Part shown: positions 50,552-60,795 of the stretch, piece by piece
How positions within the stretch are numbered: position 1 is the stretch's first letter
Layout: each line of letters starts with the position of its first letter
Assembly (NCBI RefSeq): GCF_001077535.1
Contig: NZ_CP011968.1
Location: forward strand, 2,790,001-2,854,000
Source of the DNA: Clostridioides difficile ATCC 9689 = DSM 1296
GTDB lineage: Bacteria; Bacillota; Clostridia; Peptostreptococcales; Peptostreptococcaceae
Reading direction: 5' to 3'
DNA: 64,000 nucleotides
Translations under genes and position numbers: made by a program
The notes under the pieces: model-generated
Told to the model about the DNA's origin: nothing
Database searches by the model: none
Seen by the model: only the letters and a program-made list of their open reading frames with translations

Positions 50552-51583
50552 TTACTTGTATTTTCTTCTCAATTGCCCACAAGCTCCACTAATATCAGAA
50601 CCCATAGACATCCTAACTGTGGCAGGTATATTGTTCTTCTCCAAACTATCCCTAAATTTATAAATAAATGCTTTATCTGGCTTTTCATATTCTCTTTCTT
50701 CAACTTTATTTATTGGAATTAAATTTACATGACATAGCATACCTTTTAGGAGCTTAGCTAATGCCTTTGCTTCTTTTTCTGAGTCATTTACCCCTTTTAT
50801 AAGAGAATATTCAAATGTAACCCTTCTATTTGTCTTTTTTATATAATATCTACATGCATTCAATATTTCTTCAATAGAATAAGCATTTGCTACAGGCATA
50901 ATTTTTCTTCGTTCTTCATCATATGGTGAATGAAGTGATAAAGCTAAATTTATAGCTATTTCTAAGTCTGCCAACTCATACATTTTAGGTACTATTCCAC
51001 AAGTTGAAAGAGTTATATGTCTATACCCTATATTAAGACCATTTTTTTCGTTAATTATTTTTAAAAATTGTTTTGTATTTTCAAAGTTATCAAGTGGCTC
51101 ACCACTCCCCATCAATACAAGATTTGATACCCTCTTACCAGTATCTTCTTGAATTTTAATAACTTGGTCTAAAATTTCCCATGGCTCTAAGTTTCTAATT
51201 AATCCATCCATTGTAGATGCACAAAAATTACATCCCATCCTACAACCTACTTGGTTAGAAACACAGACAGTAACTCTACTATCATAATCCATCATCACAG
51301 TTTCTATTATATTTCCATCATCTAATAAAAACAAATATTTTTTTGTATTATCTACCTTAGATTCTAACTTTAATTCTATATCTATATGCCCTATACATGA
51401 AACCTCTTCTAATTTATTTCTCAAACTTTTTGGTATATTGTTCATATCATCAAAAGTTTTTGCACCCTTATATATCCAAGAGAATATTTGACTTCCTCTA
51501 AAGGGCTTTTCATCTATAGTTTTCATAAATTCTTTAAGTTCATCTTCAGTAAAATTTTTTAATACTATCTTTTTCTTTTCCAT
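50552..51583 (-). CDS. rlmN: 23S rRNA (adenine-2503 C2)-methyltransferase
   Basis: A 343-residue radical-SAM enzyme that methylates A2503 of 23S rRNA and A37 of some tRNAs. The iron-sulfur cysteines are in GCRMGCNFCAS (CxxxCxxC) near residue 115. The methyl-carrying and resolving cysteines are in the late SGACGQL and mid regions. It is RlmN rather than Cfr by length and context. It starts 7 nt after rsmB. Confidence 0.95.
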   Translation of the reverse strand: MEKKKIVLKNFTEDELKEFMKTIDEKPFRGSQIFSWIYKGAKTFDDMNNIPKSLRNKLEEVSCIGHIDIELKLESKVDNTKKYLFLLDDGNIIETVMMDYDSRVTVCVSNQVGCRMGCNFCASTMDGLIRNLEPWEILDQVIKIQEDTGKRVSNLVLMGSGEPLDNFENTKQFLKIINEKNGLNIGYRHITLSTCGIVPKMYELADLEIAINLALSLHSPYDEERRKIMPVANAYSIEEILNACRYYIKKTNRRVTFEYSLIKGVNDSEKEAKALAKLLKGMLCHVNLIPINKVEEREYEKPDKAFIYKFRDSLEKNNIPATVRMSMGSDISGACGQLRRKYK

Positions 51584-51590
51584 TCTCTCA

Positions 51591-52916
51591 CTACCTTATT
51601 CTCTTTAATTTTGCTATGAAAAAACCATCTATACCATGAATATTAGGATATATCTTTAAATATCCTTTATCTTGATTGTCTAAGTCTACATTTACTGTAT
51701 CAATTGGAACAAATTCAAAGTTGTGATTTTCTTCAACAAAAGAAGTAACTATATTTATATTCTCCACACCTTGAATTGTACATGTACTATATACTAAAGT
51801 TCCACCAACTTTGACATATTTAGATGCATTTTCTAAAATTTTCTTTTGTATAGAAGTGATGTCCTTTAACTCTTCTTCTTTCTTATACTTAATTTCTGGT
51901 TTACGTCTTATTATACCAAAACCAGAGCAAGGAACATCTGCTAAAACATAATCAAATTTACTTATACTATTTTCATCAATCTCAGAAGCATCAAATCTTT
52001 CTACAAACACATTTTTAAGCCCCAATCTATTTACAGTAGAGTTTATAAGCTTTAGTTTATGCTCAAAAATATCTCTAGCTACTACTTGACCAGTATTGTT
52101 CATTAAAGTAGCTAAGTGAGTAGATTTCCCTCCAGGAGCACTACATACATCCAAAATAAATGAACCTTCTTTTGGATTAATTACTTTCCCTACTATCATA
52201 GAACTTATATCTTGAATTGTAAATAAACCAGCCTTAAATAATTCATTTTTTTCTATATTTTTCATTTTTTCGACTTTAATAGCTTCTTCTACCATAGGAA
52301 CTTTTAAACATACAATACCCATTTCACTTAATTTTTCAATAAGCTCTTCTCTACTTATTTTAAGTGTATTCGTTCTTATATAGATACTAGGCTTTTCATT
52401 ATTTGCTTCCAACAAATCTTCAGCAAATTCTTGTCCAAATTTATCTATCCAGTTTTTTATAATCCAAGAGTTATAGGAATACTTTATAGATAAGTATTTT
52501 ACACTATCTTCCTCAGTTATGTCCATTATAGTCTCTTTAGCTCTTATTTCATTTCTAAGAATAGCATTTATGAAACCAGAAGATTTTTTATCATATTTCT
52601 TAGATAATTTTACAGTTTCATTAACTGCTGCATAATCTGATATACTATCTAAAAATAAAATCTGATATGTTCCCATTCTTAAAAAGATTTTAACATAAGT
52701 TGACATTTTTTTTACCTTTATTTTTGAAAGTTTATTGATTATATAATCTAAATAATATTTATTTTCTATTACTCCATAAATTAACTCTGTTGCAAGTCCT
52801 CTATCCATATCACTTATTTCTAAATTTTTAAAATGCTTATTTATTGCAATATTTGAATAATTGTCATTTTTTTCTATATCACATAATACTTTAAATCCAA
52901 CTTCTCTTGCATCCAT
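51591..52916 (-). CDS. rsmB: 16S rRNA (cytosine-967 C5)-methyltransferase
   Basis: A 441-residue protein. An N-terminal NusB-like RNA-binding domain (1-130) is joined to a Rossmann methyltransferase. Motifs are CSAPGGKSTHLA (SAM), DVPCSGFGIIRRKPEI (catalytic Pro-Cys) and YSTCT (second cysteine). Length is typical. Confidence 0.94.
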   Translation of the reverse strand: MDAREVGFKVLCDIEKNDNYSNIAINKHFKNLEISDMDRGLATELIYGVIENKYYLDYIINKLSKIKVKKMSTYVKIFLRMGTYQILFLDSISDYAAVNETVKLSKKYDKKSSGFINAILRNEIRAKETIMDITEEDSVKYLSIKYSYNSWIIKNWIDKFGQEFAEDLLEANNEKPSIYIRTNTLKISREELIEKLSEMGIVCLKVPMVEEAIKVEKMKNIEKNELFKAGLFTIQDISSMIVGKVINPKEGSFILDVCSAPGGKSTHLATLMNNTGQVVARDIFEHKLKLINSTVNRLGLKNVFVERFDASEIDENSISKFDYVLADVPCSGFGIIRRKPEIKYKKEEELKDITSIQKKILENASKYVKVGGTLVYSTCTIQGVENINIVTSFVEENHNFEFVPIDTVNVDLDNQDKGYLKIYPNIHGIDGFFIAKLKRIR

Positions 52917-52948
52917 ATAAATTTCTCCCTTTTATTAAACATAAAAAA

Positions 52949-52968
52949 GGGTTGTTTCTAAACAACCC
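52949..52968 (-). terminator. Terminator after the YugP-like gene
   Basis: GGGTTGTT-TCTA-AACAACCC, an 8-bp stem with a tetraloop. On the minus strand it runs into TTTTTTATG. It lies 9 nt past the stop codon, so rsmB and the genes after it need read-through or their own promoter. Confidence 0.75.
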
Positions 52969-52977
52969 ACTTTACTT

Positions 52978-53688
52978 TTAGTCATTTCTTCTTTGAGCTA
53001 TTAGTAACAATCTAAGTAATTGAAGTATTGAAACCAATGCTGCTGCAACATATGTTAAAGCTGCTGCTGAAAGTACTCTTCTACTTTGTCTTGACTCACT
53101 TTCATCTATAATACCTAAATTCCCAAGTTGAACGATTGCTCTACTTGAAGCATTAAATTCTACAGGCAATGTTATTATTTGGAATAACACTGAAGCCGAA
53201 AACAATAGTATACCAATTTTTAAAAATGGACCAGCCATAATAAATCCTAAAAATATTAAAAACCAAGATATACTTGAAGCAAAATTCACTACTGGTACTA
53301 AACTACTTCTTATTTGAAGAGGTGCATAACCTTTAGCATGTTGTATGGCATGACCACACTCATGTGCAGCTACTGCAACAGAAGTTATAGATGTTCCATA
53401 ATATACATCTTCTGACAACCTTACAGCCTTTCTTCTTGGGTCATAATGGTCACTTAGATGCCCTCTAACCATTTCTATCTTTACATCATACAAACCATTT
53501 GAATCAAGTACTCTTCTTGCTGTTTGCTCTCCAGTATATCCTCGACGTGTATTTACTCTTAAATACTTATTTGTTGTTGAACTCACTTTAAATTGTGCAT
53601 ATATAGTAAGTAATATAGCTGGAATTAATACAACCATTGTTGGGTCAAATCCCCAAAAACCGCCATATACAGGGTACATAAATAACAC
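52978..53688 (-). CDS. YugP-like zinc metallopeptidase
   Basis: A 236-residue membrane protein of the neutral zinc metallopeptidase (YugP) family. The zinc motif AAHECGHAIQHA (HExxH form) lies near residue 110, with membrane segments near 15-35, 130-180 and 205-230. Substrates are unknown. Family members occur next to rsmB/fmt genes in several clostridia. It precedes a terminator. Confidence 0.85.
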   Translation of the reverse strand: MLFMYPVYGGFWGFDPTMVVLIPAILLTIYAQFKVSSTTNKYLRVNTRRGYTGEQTARRVLDSNGLYDVKIEMVRGHLSDHYDPRRKAVRLSEDVYYGTSITSVAVAAHECGHAIQHAKGYAPLQIRSSLVPVVNFASSISWFLIFLGFIMAGPFLKIGILLFSASVLFQIITLPVEFNASSRAIVQLGNLGIIDESESRQSRRVLSAAALTYVAAALVSILQLLRLLLIAQRRND

Positions 53689-53747
53689 TCTCCTAAAATA
53701 TATTTTTATTATACATCCTCTTAATATTCACTTAACTTAAAAACAGT

Positions 53748-54509
53748 TTAATTACAAACTAATATATTTTTTCCTGTTAAAAAGCCTATAGCTTTTTCAA
53801 TATCCATCATGTCTACATTAGTATTTACACAAGGTCCATTAGGTCTTTTGTTAAATACACCTAAAACAGGAATTTTTTTAATATCTTGTATTCCAGATGT
53901 CAAATCTCTTTCACATGCAACAGCTACAACAGCTTTAGGTTTAGTGTCCATTATAATTTTTCTAGCTAGGGTTCCTCCTGTAGCTACAAATATTTTTACA
54001 TTAGTTTTTTCCTTTAGCTTAATTAATTCTCCTATGTTGCATCTTCCACATTCTTTACAATTATCTATATCATTAGTAACTTTTAATTTACAACTATTCT
54101 CTTGAATACAATGAGGTATTAAAATTATTATATCCTCTGGATTAAAATTATATTTATTACTGTATATATATTCATTATTTAACTTTATATATATTCTTCT
54201 AATATCACTTTTTGACATACCAAATGATGATGCAATGAAAGATATAATAGGAAATAATCCACTGACAATATTAAAATTTATTTTCATTATATTTGAGTTA
54301 ACATACTTTCCTTTAATTACTCTATAAGTAACTGCTGTTGAACATAGTATTATAAGTATTAGTGATATTATTATAATATTTATCATCAAGGAGAATATTT
54401 GAGTTAAACTTATTATAAAAAAATTAACAACTCCTATCAAAATTCCTAATATTAAAATCAAAATCCCAACACTTGTTAAATACTTCTTTATATCTGTCAT
54501 ACTTTTCAC
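53748..54509 (-). CDS. DUF116 family membrane protein
   Basis: A 253-residue protein with two or three N-terminal membrane segments (about 15-35, 40-60, 80-100) and a cytoplasmic DUF116 domain. The domain has a cysteine set (CIQENSC, CKECGRC) that could hold an iron-sulfur cluster or zinc, then a VATGGTLARKII and ACERDLTSGI block. Function unknown. It overlaps the end of fmt (adjacent stop and start), so it is translated with it. Confidence 0.85.
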   Translation of the reverse strand: MKSMTDIKKYLTSVGILILILGILIGVVNFFIISLTQIFSLMINIIIISLILIILCSTAVTYRVIKGKYVNSNIMKINFNIVSGLFPIISFIASSFGMSKSDIRRIYIKLNNEYIYSNKYNFNPEDIIILIPHCIQENSCKLKVTNDIDNCKECGRCNIGELIKLKEKTNVKIFVATGGTLARKIIMDTKPKAVVAVACERDLTSGIQDIKKIPVLGVFNKRPNGPCVNTNVDMMDIEKAIGFLTGKNILVCN

Positions 54510-55442
54510 CTAACCCAATACTAAACCAGTTTCTATAGTATTCCCTTTTATATATTCACCAACCAACATTCTCTTTTTATTCGGCATCTGAATTTCTTCA
54601 ATTAAAAGTACATTATCTATAGTACTTACTTTTATCCCATCTTTGCTTACATCAATTATTGTACCTACATCTTTTGTGCTTTTTTCATCTAACACTTTAG
54701 TTTTCCAAACTTTCATTATGACATCATTATAGGTAGTATAAGCACTTGGCCATGGATTTACTCCTCTAACTAAATTGTGTATTTCTCTGGCACTTTTTGA
54801 AAAATCTATGTTACCTAATGATTTATTCATTATTGGCGCATAGGAAAATTCTTCATGATTTTGTACTTCTCTTGGAGCATTTCCTTCTTCAATTAATCTT
54901 AATGTTTCTTTTAAAGTTTCTGCTCCTATATTCATCATTTTATCATGAAGTTCTCCTGCTGTTATATTTTCATCAAGATTTACTTCTGTCTTTAGTATCA
55001 TATCTCCAGTATCTAATCCTTCATCCATATACATAGTTGTAACACCAGTCTTTTCTTCACCATTTATTATTACCCAATTTATAGGTGCCGCACCTCTATA
55101 TTTTGGAAGTAAAGAAACATGAACATTTATACATCCAAGTTTAGGAATCTCTAATATTTCTTTTGGAAGTATCTGTCCAAAAGCTACAACTACTATTACA
55201 TCTGGATTTAAAGATTTAATTTTATCTATAAATTCTTTATCTCTAGCCTTTACTGGTTGATATACAGGTATATTATTTTCAATTGCCAGTTCTTTTACTG
55301 GGCTCATACCTAGTTTTTTACCTCTTCCTTTTGGTTTATCTGGTTGAGTTACAACACCCAATATTTCATACTTCTCATCTATTATTTTTTGTAAACATGG
55401 AACTGCTATATCAGGAGTTCCCATAAATACTATTTTCATCAA
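54510..55442 (-). CDS. fmt: Methionyl-tRNA formyltransferase
   Basis: A 310-residue enzyme that formylates initiator Met-tRNA using 10-formyl-THF. It begins with IVFMGTPDIAVPCL. The catalytic region NVHVSLLPKYRGAAPINW contains the formyl-THF site, and GVTTMYMDEGLDTGDM follows. A C-terminal tRNA-binding OB domain completes it. Next to def, the usual pairing for N-formyl-Met turnover. Confidence 0.96.
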   Translation of the reverse strand: MMKIVFMGTPDIAVPCLQKIIDEKYEILGVVTQPDKPKGRGKKLGMSPVKELAIENNIPVYQPVKARDKEFIDKIKSLNPDVIVVVAFGQILPKEILEIPKLGCINVHVSLLPKYRGAAPINWVIINGEEKTGVTTMYMDEGLDTGDMILKTEVNLDENITAGELHDKMMNIGAETLKETLRLIEEGNAPREVQNHEEFSYAPIMNKSLGNIDFSKSAREIHNLVRGVNPWPSAYTTYNDVIMKVWKTKVLDEKSTKDVGTIIDVSKDGIKVSTIDNVLLIEEIQMPNKKRMLVGEYIKGNTIETGLVLG

Positions 55443-55453
55443 ATCAACTCCTA

Positions 55454-55894
55454 CTACTTTTCTATTTTGTCAACAAATAAAATTCCATCTAAGTGGTCTA
55501 TCTCATGACAAAATGCTCTAGCTAAAAGCTCTTCTCCCTCTAACTCTATTGTTTCACCATTTCTATTTAAAGCTCTGACCTTTACATAATTTGGTCTTCT
55601 AACATTTCCCGCTTCTCCAACAACACTTAAACATCCTTCCTCATCTATTTGCTCCCCAGATGTTTCTATTATTTCAGGATTTATAAGTTCTATAAGATCT
55701 TCTCCAATATCTATTACTACTACTCTTTTTAATATTCCAACTTGAGGTGCAGCCAGTCCAACACCATCTGCATCATACATAGTTTCTGCCATATCATCTA
55801 ATAATTGTATTATCTTTTCATCAATTTTTTCAACCTTTTTTGATTTTTTTCTTAATACTGGTTCTCCTATTTGAACTATTTGTCTTAAAGCCAT
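55454..55894 (-). CDS. def: Peptide deformylase
   Basis: A 146-residue Fe/Zn hydrolase removing the formyl group from new proteins. The three motifs are present: [17 protein letters not shown] and HEIDHLDG with the metal-binding histidines. It lies between priA and fmt, gaps of 11-17 nt. Confidence 0.96.
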   Translation of the reverse strand: MALRQIVQIGEPVLRKKSKKVEKIDEKIIQLLDDMAETMYDADGVGLAAPQVGILKRVVVIDIGEDLIELINPEIIETSGEQIDEEGCLSVVGEAGNVRRPNYVKVRALNRNGETIELEGEELLARAFCHEIDHLDGILFVDKIEK

Positions 55895-55911
55895 TATAAT
55901 TCCTCCTAAAT

Positions 55912-58401
55912 TTATAATACACTGTTTGGATTAATATCTATAGATACATTGATATTCTTATCAAATATCAAATCTCGTTTTGTTATACATATATATTTTA
56001 TTATACCCTTTAAGAGATTAATTTCAATATTTTCATCTTTAAAGAGTATTTGCCATCTATAATTTTGATTTATTTTTGATATTGAACATGGATTTGGACC
56101 TAATATAAATCCTAAATCATTTATACCCCTTTTTTCTAATAAATAAATCAATGATGCATGCATATTTTTTATATTTTTTATCACTAATCTTTCATCTTCA
56201 CCACTAACAACTACACTTAACATATTATTAAAAGGAGAATATCCAAATGCTTTTCTTATTTTTATCTCATCTTCATAAAAACCCTCATAATCATATTCAA
56301 TAGCATGCTTAATAGCATAGTGTTCAGTGTCATAAGTCTGAAGTACTACTTTTCCCTCTTTATCAGCTCTCCCTGCTCTTCCAGAGACTTGAGTTATCAA
56401 TTGAAATGTAGTTTCAAAACTTTTAAAGTCTGGAAAATTTAATATCATGTCTGCAGACAAAATACCTACTAAAGTTACATTCTCAAAATCCAGCCCTTTA
56501 CTTAACATCTGTGTTCCAATAAGTACATCTGCTTCTTTATCTTTAAATTTATTTAATATCTCATCTAAAGCACCTTTTTTTGAAGTTGTATCTTTATCCA
56601 TTCTCAAAGTTTTTATATCTGGAAAAATATATTTTAATTCCTCTTCAATTTTTTGAGTTCCAACTCCAAATGGCTTAACATAAGTACTTTTACATTCAGG
56701 ACACTCTTTTGGAATTTCTTTCTCATATCCACAATAGTGGCATCTTCCAGTATTACTTTTCTTATGATAAGTTAAAGATATATCACAATTTTCACATTGA
56801 AACACATATCCACACTTTCTACAAGATACAAAATTTGCATAACCTCTTCTGTTTAAAAATAGTATTACTTGATTATTTTCTTCAATCGCATAACGTATTT
56901 CTTTTTGTAATTTCAAACTAAATATACTTCTATTTCCTTTATCTAACTCATCTTTCATGTCTACCACTTCAATGTTTGGAAGAGGCTTATCATTTGCTCT
57001 ACTTTTTATATTTATAAGTTTGTATTCTCCAGATTTTGCCCTATAATACTCTTCAATTGAGGGCGTTGCTGAACCTAAAATAAGAGTTATATTATTTTTT
57101 AATGCCATAAATCTAGCAACTTCTATAGCATTAAATTTTGGATTCTTCTCAGACTTATATGATGACTCATGACATTCATCAATTATTATTAAGCCTAAGG
57201 AATTAAAAGGTGCAAATAAAGCTGACCTAGCTCCAATTAACACTCTTACTTTACCTGCTTTGACAGCTTTGTAAACATCATGTTTTTCTCCTTCAGATAG
57301 TTTACTGTGGAACACTCCAACTAAATCTCCAAACCTACTCTTTAGCCTATCTATTGTTTGAGGAGTTAATGCTATCTCAGGTACTAAGAATATACTGTCT
57401 AAGCCTTGATTTAGAGCAAATTCTATTATTTCCATGTAAACTTCAGTTTTTCCACTTCCAGTTACTCCATGAATTAAGTATGGTTTTTTATCATCTACAA
57501 ACATATTCGACTTTATCTCATCAACTGCTTCTTGTTGCTCATTGTTTAATTTTATACTTTTTAGTACGGATTTGTAAATACTTTTTGGCTCTCTATAATA
57601 ATCCTTAAATTCTAGGGTTATTAGCTTTTTCTTACTTAGAGAATTTATACTTTGTTTTGAAGCATTTAATAAATCCAATAAATCATTTATCTCTACATTT
57701 TCATTATTTTTAAGAAAACTTAATATCTCTTTTTGTTTACTTCCCACATTTATTTTATTTTGCTCTATATAATCGTCAATCTTATCACTTTCTAAACTCA
57801 AAGATATATAACATACTTTCTTTTCATTTTTGTGATTTTTATATTCCCAACATAATTTTATAATTCCATTTTTATTCATTGTGTACAAAGAACTATTTAA
57901 GTTTGGTATATATTTTAACTTATCAACCTTAATTTTACCTTTACTATCAATCACTTTCTCTACTATTTCTCTATTTTTATCACTTAAAGTTGATATTTTT
58001 TCCTTCAATTCAATATCATTTAATCCACTTAAACTTTCACCTAATAGGACTACTTTATAATTATTTAATTTGTATCCCTTTGGATATATCAAATTTATAC
58101 ATTCTATATAAGTACACAAATATCTATTTTTCATCCAATAAACCAACTCTAAATCTTCTTTTCTAAATATTGGATTTTCATCTAATATATCAATAATTTC
58201 TTTTATTTTTATTTTTTCATCTAAGCTATCTGTAAATTGAAATACAAAGGCTTCTGTTGGTTTATTACCTTTTCCAAATGGTACTAATATTCTGTGCCCG
58301 ATTTTTATTACATCAGATAAAAATACAGGAATTTGATATGTAAATAAATTATCTGTATATATAGTATTACTTCTAACTATTACCTTTGCATATTTTTTCA
58401 T
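55912..58401 (-). CDS. priA: Primosomal replication restart helicase PriA
   Basis: An 829-residue helicase. The N-terminal 3'-end-binding domain (1-110) is followed by helicase motifs [11 protein letters not shown] (Walker A), [12 protein letters not shown] (Walker B, here DECH), and eight cysteines in CxxC pairs from [10 protein letters not shown] to CPEC for zinc. C-terminal motifs include [11 protein letters not shown] and [12 protein letters not shown] start at ATG 58401 after AGAGGT. An ATG at 58437 has no ribosome site. Confidence 0.95.
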   Translation of the reverse strand: MKKYAKVIVRSNTIYTDNLFTYQIPVFLSDVIKIGHRILVPFGKGNKPTEAFVFQFTDSLDEKIKIKEIIDILDENPIFRKEDLELVYWMKNRYLCTYIECINLIYPKGYKLNNYKVVLLGESLSGLNDIELKEKISTLSDKNREIVEKVIDSKGKIKVDKLKYIPNLNSSLYTMNKNGIIKLCWEYKNHKNEKKVCYISLSLESDKIDDYIEQNKINVGSKQKEILSFLKNNENVEINDLLDLLNASKQSINSLSKKKLITLEFKDYYREPKSIYKSVLKSIKLNNEQQEAVDEIKSNMFVDDKKPYLIHGVTGSGKTEVYMEIIEFALNQGLDSIFLVPEIALTPQTIDRLKSRFGDLVGVFHSKLSEGEKHDVYKAVKAGKVRVLIGARSALFAPFNSLGLIIIDECHESSYKSEKNPKFNAIEVARFMALKNNITLILGSATPSIEEYYRAKSGEYKLINIKSRANDKPLPNIEVVDMKDELDKGNRSIFSLKLQKEIRYAIEENNQVILFLNRRGYANFVSCRKCGYVFQCENCDISLTYHKKSNTGRCHYCGYEKEIPKECPECKSTYVKPFGVGTQKIEEELKYIFPDIKTLRMDKDTTSKKGALDEILNKFKDKEADVLIGTQMLSKGLDFENVTLVGILSADMILNFPDFKSFETTFQLITQVSGRAGRADKEGKVVLQTYDTEHYAIKHAIEYDYEGFYEDEIKIRKAFGYSPFNNMLSVVVSGEDERLVIKNIKNMHASLIYLLEKRGINDLGFILGPNPCSISKINQNYRWQILFKDENIEINLLKGIIKYICITKRDLIFDKNINVSIDINPNSVL

Positions 58402-58560
58402 TATAAAACCTCTACTTAAATTTAATATATTGTTCATATTTTAATATACTTTACAAGATATTAAAATTTCAGAATTTATAAACAATTTCAAGTTATTAAT
58501 ATTAACTTTATTTTAATAATTAACTATTAATTATATTTTATACTTTATGACAAAATAAAT

Positions 58561-58628
58561 GCTGAAAACTACAATTTAACTGACATTTGCGAGTTTTTAC
58601 TCGCTAAAATTAAATTGCAGCTTTCAGC
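58561..58628 (-). terminator. Branched hairpin downstream of coaBC
   Basis: The outer arms at 58561-58578 and 58611-58628 pair over 18 bp. The two non-Watson-Crick positions are G-U only when read on the minus strand, which shows the RNA runs leftward. Inside is a second stem, GCGAGT/ACTCGC (58589-58604). ATTTATTTTG follows. It lies 48 nt past the coaBC stop. Confidence 0.7.
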
Positions 58629-58675
58629 CACTTTAGCTGTGATAAAATACACAAATATCATATTTAAAAAAGGTC

Positions 58676-59875
58676 TTATTTCTCAAGCAACGCTTTAACT
58701 TTATCTAAAATAACATTGGCTACTTCTTCTTTTTTCATCTTAGGATACTCAGTAATATTTCCCTCTACATCTATTATTTTTACAATATTAGTATCAGCTC
58801 TAAAACCAGCACCTTCTTTAGTTAAATCATTTGCCACAATAAAATCTAAATTTTTCTTTTTTATTTTTCCTTTGGCATGTTCTATAAGGTCATTAGTTTC
58901 AGCTGCAAATCCAATTAGTATCTTATCTTCTTTTATTTTTCCTATTTCATAAGCAATGTCATAATTTCTACTTAGTTCTATTGATAAATCATCATTCTTC
59001 TTTTTAATTTTTTTGTCAGAATAAGTTTTTGGTTTATAATCTGCAACTGCTGCACTTTGAATTACTATTTTATTTTCACTTAAATTTGATACTACTGCTT
59101 CATACAAATCTTGTGCTGACTCTATTTGAACAAATTTTTTAAGATTTTGTGGAATAGAAAGATTTGTAGGACCTGATATTAATGTTACATCAGCACCTCT
59201 AGCTATAGCTTCTCTTGCTATAGAATATCCCATTTTACCAGAAGACCTATTAGTTAAATATCTTACTGGGTCTATACTCTCTACAGTTGGACCAGCTGTA
59301 ACTATCATACTTTGACCTTTTAAATCTTGCTCTTTAGTAAGATTAGTCAAAACTTCCTCTACTATTATATCTGGATTAGCTAGTTTACCTGTTCCAATAT
59401 CTCCACATGCAAGCCTTCCACTTTCCGGTTCAATAAATTTATATCCAAAGCTCTTTAAAGTTTGTATATTTTTTTGAACAATTGGATTTTCATACATATT
59501 AGTATTCATAGCTGGTGCTATAAGAACCTGTGCTTTTGTTGCCATAACAGTAGTTGTCAACATATCGTCAGCTATACCATTTGCAATCTTGCCTATAACA
59601 TTTGCACTTGCTGGCACTATTAAGAATAAATCTGCTTTTTTTGCTAATGATATATGTTCAACTTCCCAAGTTTTTGGTTCTTCAAACATATCTTCTACTA
59701 CATAATTTTGACTCAGCGATTGAAATGTAAGTGGTTTAACAAATTCTGTTGCTGATTTTGTCATTATAACATGGATATTTGCATTTAGTTTTTTTAACTT
59801 ACTTACAACATCACAAGCCTTATATGCAGCTATACCGCCACTTATGCCAATTACAACAGTTTTATCTTTTAGCAT
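58676..59875 (-). CDS. coaBC: Bifunctional phosphopantothenoylcysteine decarboxylase / phosphopantothenate-cysteine ligase
   Basis: A 399-residue two-domain enzyme for steps two and three of CoA synthesis. The N-terminal flavoprotein (CoaC) has GISGGIAAYKACDVV, the histidine in WEVEHISLA, PAMNTNMYENP, and the cysteine loop ASGRLACGDIG. The CoaB domain follows from about 190, with TAGPTVE and SGKMGYSIA. Start ATG 59875 has GAGGAG at 7 nt, inside the end of rpoZ. The longer frame to 59917 lacks one. Confidence 0.95.
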   Translation of the reverse strand: MLKDKTVVIGISGGIAAYKACDVVSKLKKLNANIHVIMTKSATEFVKPLTFQSLSQNYVVEDMFEEPKTWEVEHISLAKKADLFLIVPASANVIGKIANGIADDMLTTTVMATKAQVLIAPAMNTNMYENPIVQKNIQTLKSFGYKFIEPESGRLACGDIGTGKLANPDIIVEEVLTNLTKEQDLKGQSMIVTAGPTVESIDPVRYLTNRSSGKMGYSIAREAIARGADVTLISGPTNLSIPQNLKKFVQIESAQDLYEAVVSNLSENKIVIQSAAVADYKPKTYSDKKIKKKNDDLSIELSRNYDIAYEIGKIKEDKILIGFAAETNDLIEHAKGKIKKKNLDFIVANDLTKEGAGFRADTNIVKIIDVEGNITEYPKMKKEEVANVILDKVKALLEK

Positions 59876-59879
59876 GACC

Positions 59880-60146
59880 TTACTCCTCTTCTGAAATTTG
59901 TTGGTGTTGCTCAGCATGATGTCTAGCTTCTTCTATCTCTATTTCCTCTTCTGTCAATAATCTATATGTTATTTTTCCACTTGCAACTTCTTTAGTTGCT
60001 ACACATACAGGCTTTTCCTTAGTTTTATTTGAAACATATGGTTCTTCTCCATCAATTAATTTTCTTGCTCTCTTTGAAACAGTCCCTACTAAATAGTATC
60101 TGTTGTCTATTTTTTCTAGTACCTCATTGATAGATGGTTTTAACAT
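59880..60146 (-). CDS. rpoZ: RNA polymerase omega subunit
   Basis: An 88-residue subunit. It begins MLKPSINEVLEKIDNRYYLV, with RARKLI and the KPVCVATKEVASGKI block typical of omega, and has a charged Glu/His-rich tail. It supports assembly of RNA polymerase. It is placed between gmk and coaBC as in most Firmicutes. Confidence 0.95.
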   Translation of the reverse strand: MLKPSINEVLEKIDNRYYLVGTVSKRARKLIDGEEPYVSNKTKEKPVCVATKEVASGKITYRLLTEEEIEIEEARHHAEQHQQISEEE

Positions 60147-60148
60147 AA

Positions 60149-60766
60149 TTATAATTCCTCCTTAAATTTCTCTATTATAATATTTTTATATCTGCTAACT
60201 TTATTCTTTTCAGATGATATTATACCTTCTATTTCTTTAGCAGATGTTTTTACATCTTCATTAAATATAAAATAATCATAATCCTTAATCATTTTAATTT
60301 CTTCATATGCACAGCTAAATCTCTTCTCTATTTCAGCTTCTGTTTCTGTACCTCTTCCAACAATTCTATTTTTTAATTCTTCAAGTGATGGTGGTAGTAC
60401 AAATATAAATACTCCCTCTGGGCAAACTTCTTTTATTTGTTTTGCTCCTTGCATTTCAATCTCCAGTAATACATCTTGTCCTTTTTCTAAACATTCCATT
60501 ATTGCCGCTTTTGGAGTTCCATAAAAATTATCATAAATTTGAGCATACTCCAAAAACTCACCTTTTTCTATCATCTCTTCAAACTTTTCCTTACTTATGA
60601 AGAAATAATTTACTCCATCAACTTCTCCAGTTCTGGGTTTTCTTGTAGTAGCTGATACAGAAAGTTTTATTGTATCATTTTCTTTAAGTAGTTCTTTGCA
60701 AATAGTACCTTTTCCTGCACCTGATGGTCCTGATACAACTAGCAATAATCCTTTTTTCACAAACAT
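60149..60766 (-). CDS. gmk: Guanylate kinase
   Basis: A 205-residue nucleoside monophosphate kinase converting GMP to GDP. The P-loop is SGPSGAGKGT, and the GMP site includes SVSATTRKPRTGEVDG and YFF. It sits 29 nt after the YicC-family gene, with no remA between them. Confidence 0.97.
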   Translation of the reverse strand: MFVKKGLLLVVSGPSGAGKGTICKELLKENDTIKLSVSATTRKPRTGEVDGVNYFFISKEKFEEMIEKGEFLEYAQIYDNFYGTPKAAIMECLEKGQDVLLEIEMQGAKQIKEVCPEGVFIFVLPPSLEELKNRIVGRGTETEAEIEKRFSCAYEEIKMIKDYDYFIFNEDVKTSAKEIEGIISSEKNKVSRYKNIIIEKFKEEL

Positions 60767-60795
60767 TTAAGCATTCCCCTTCTAATATTGTATTC

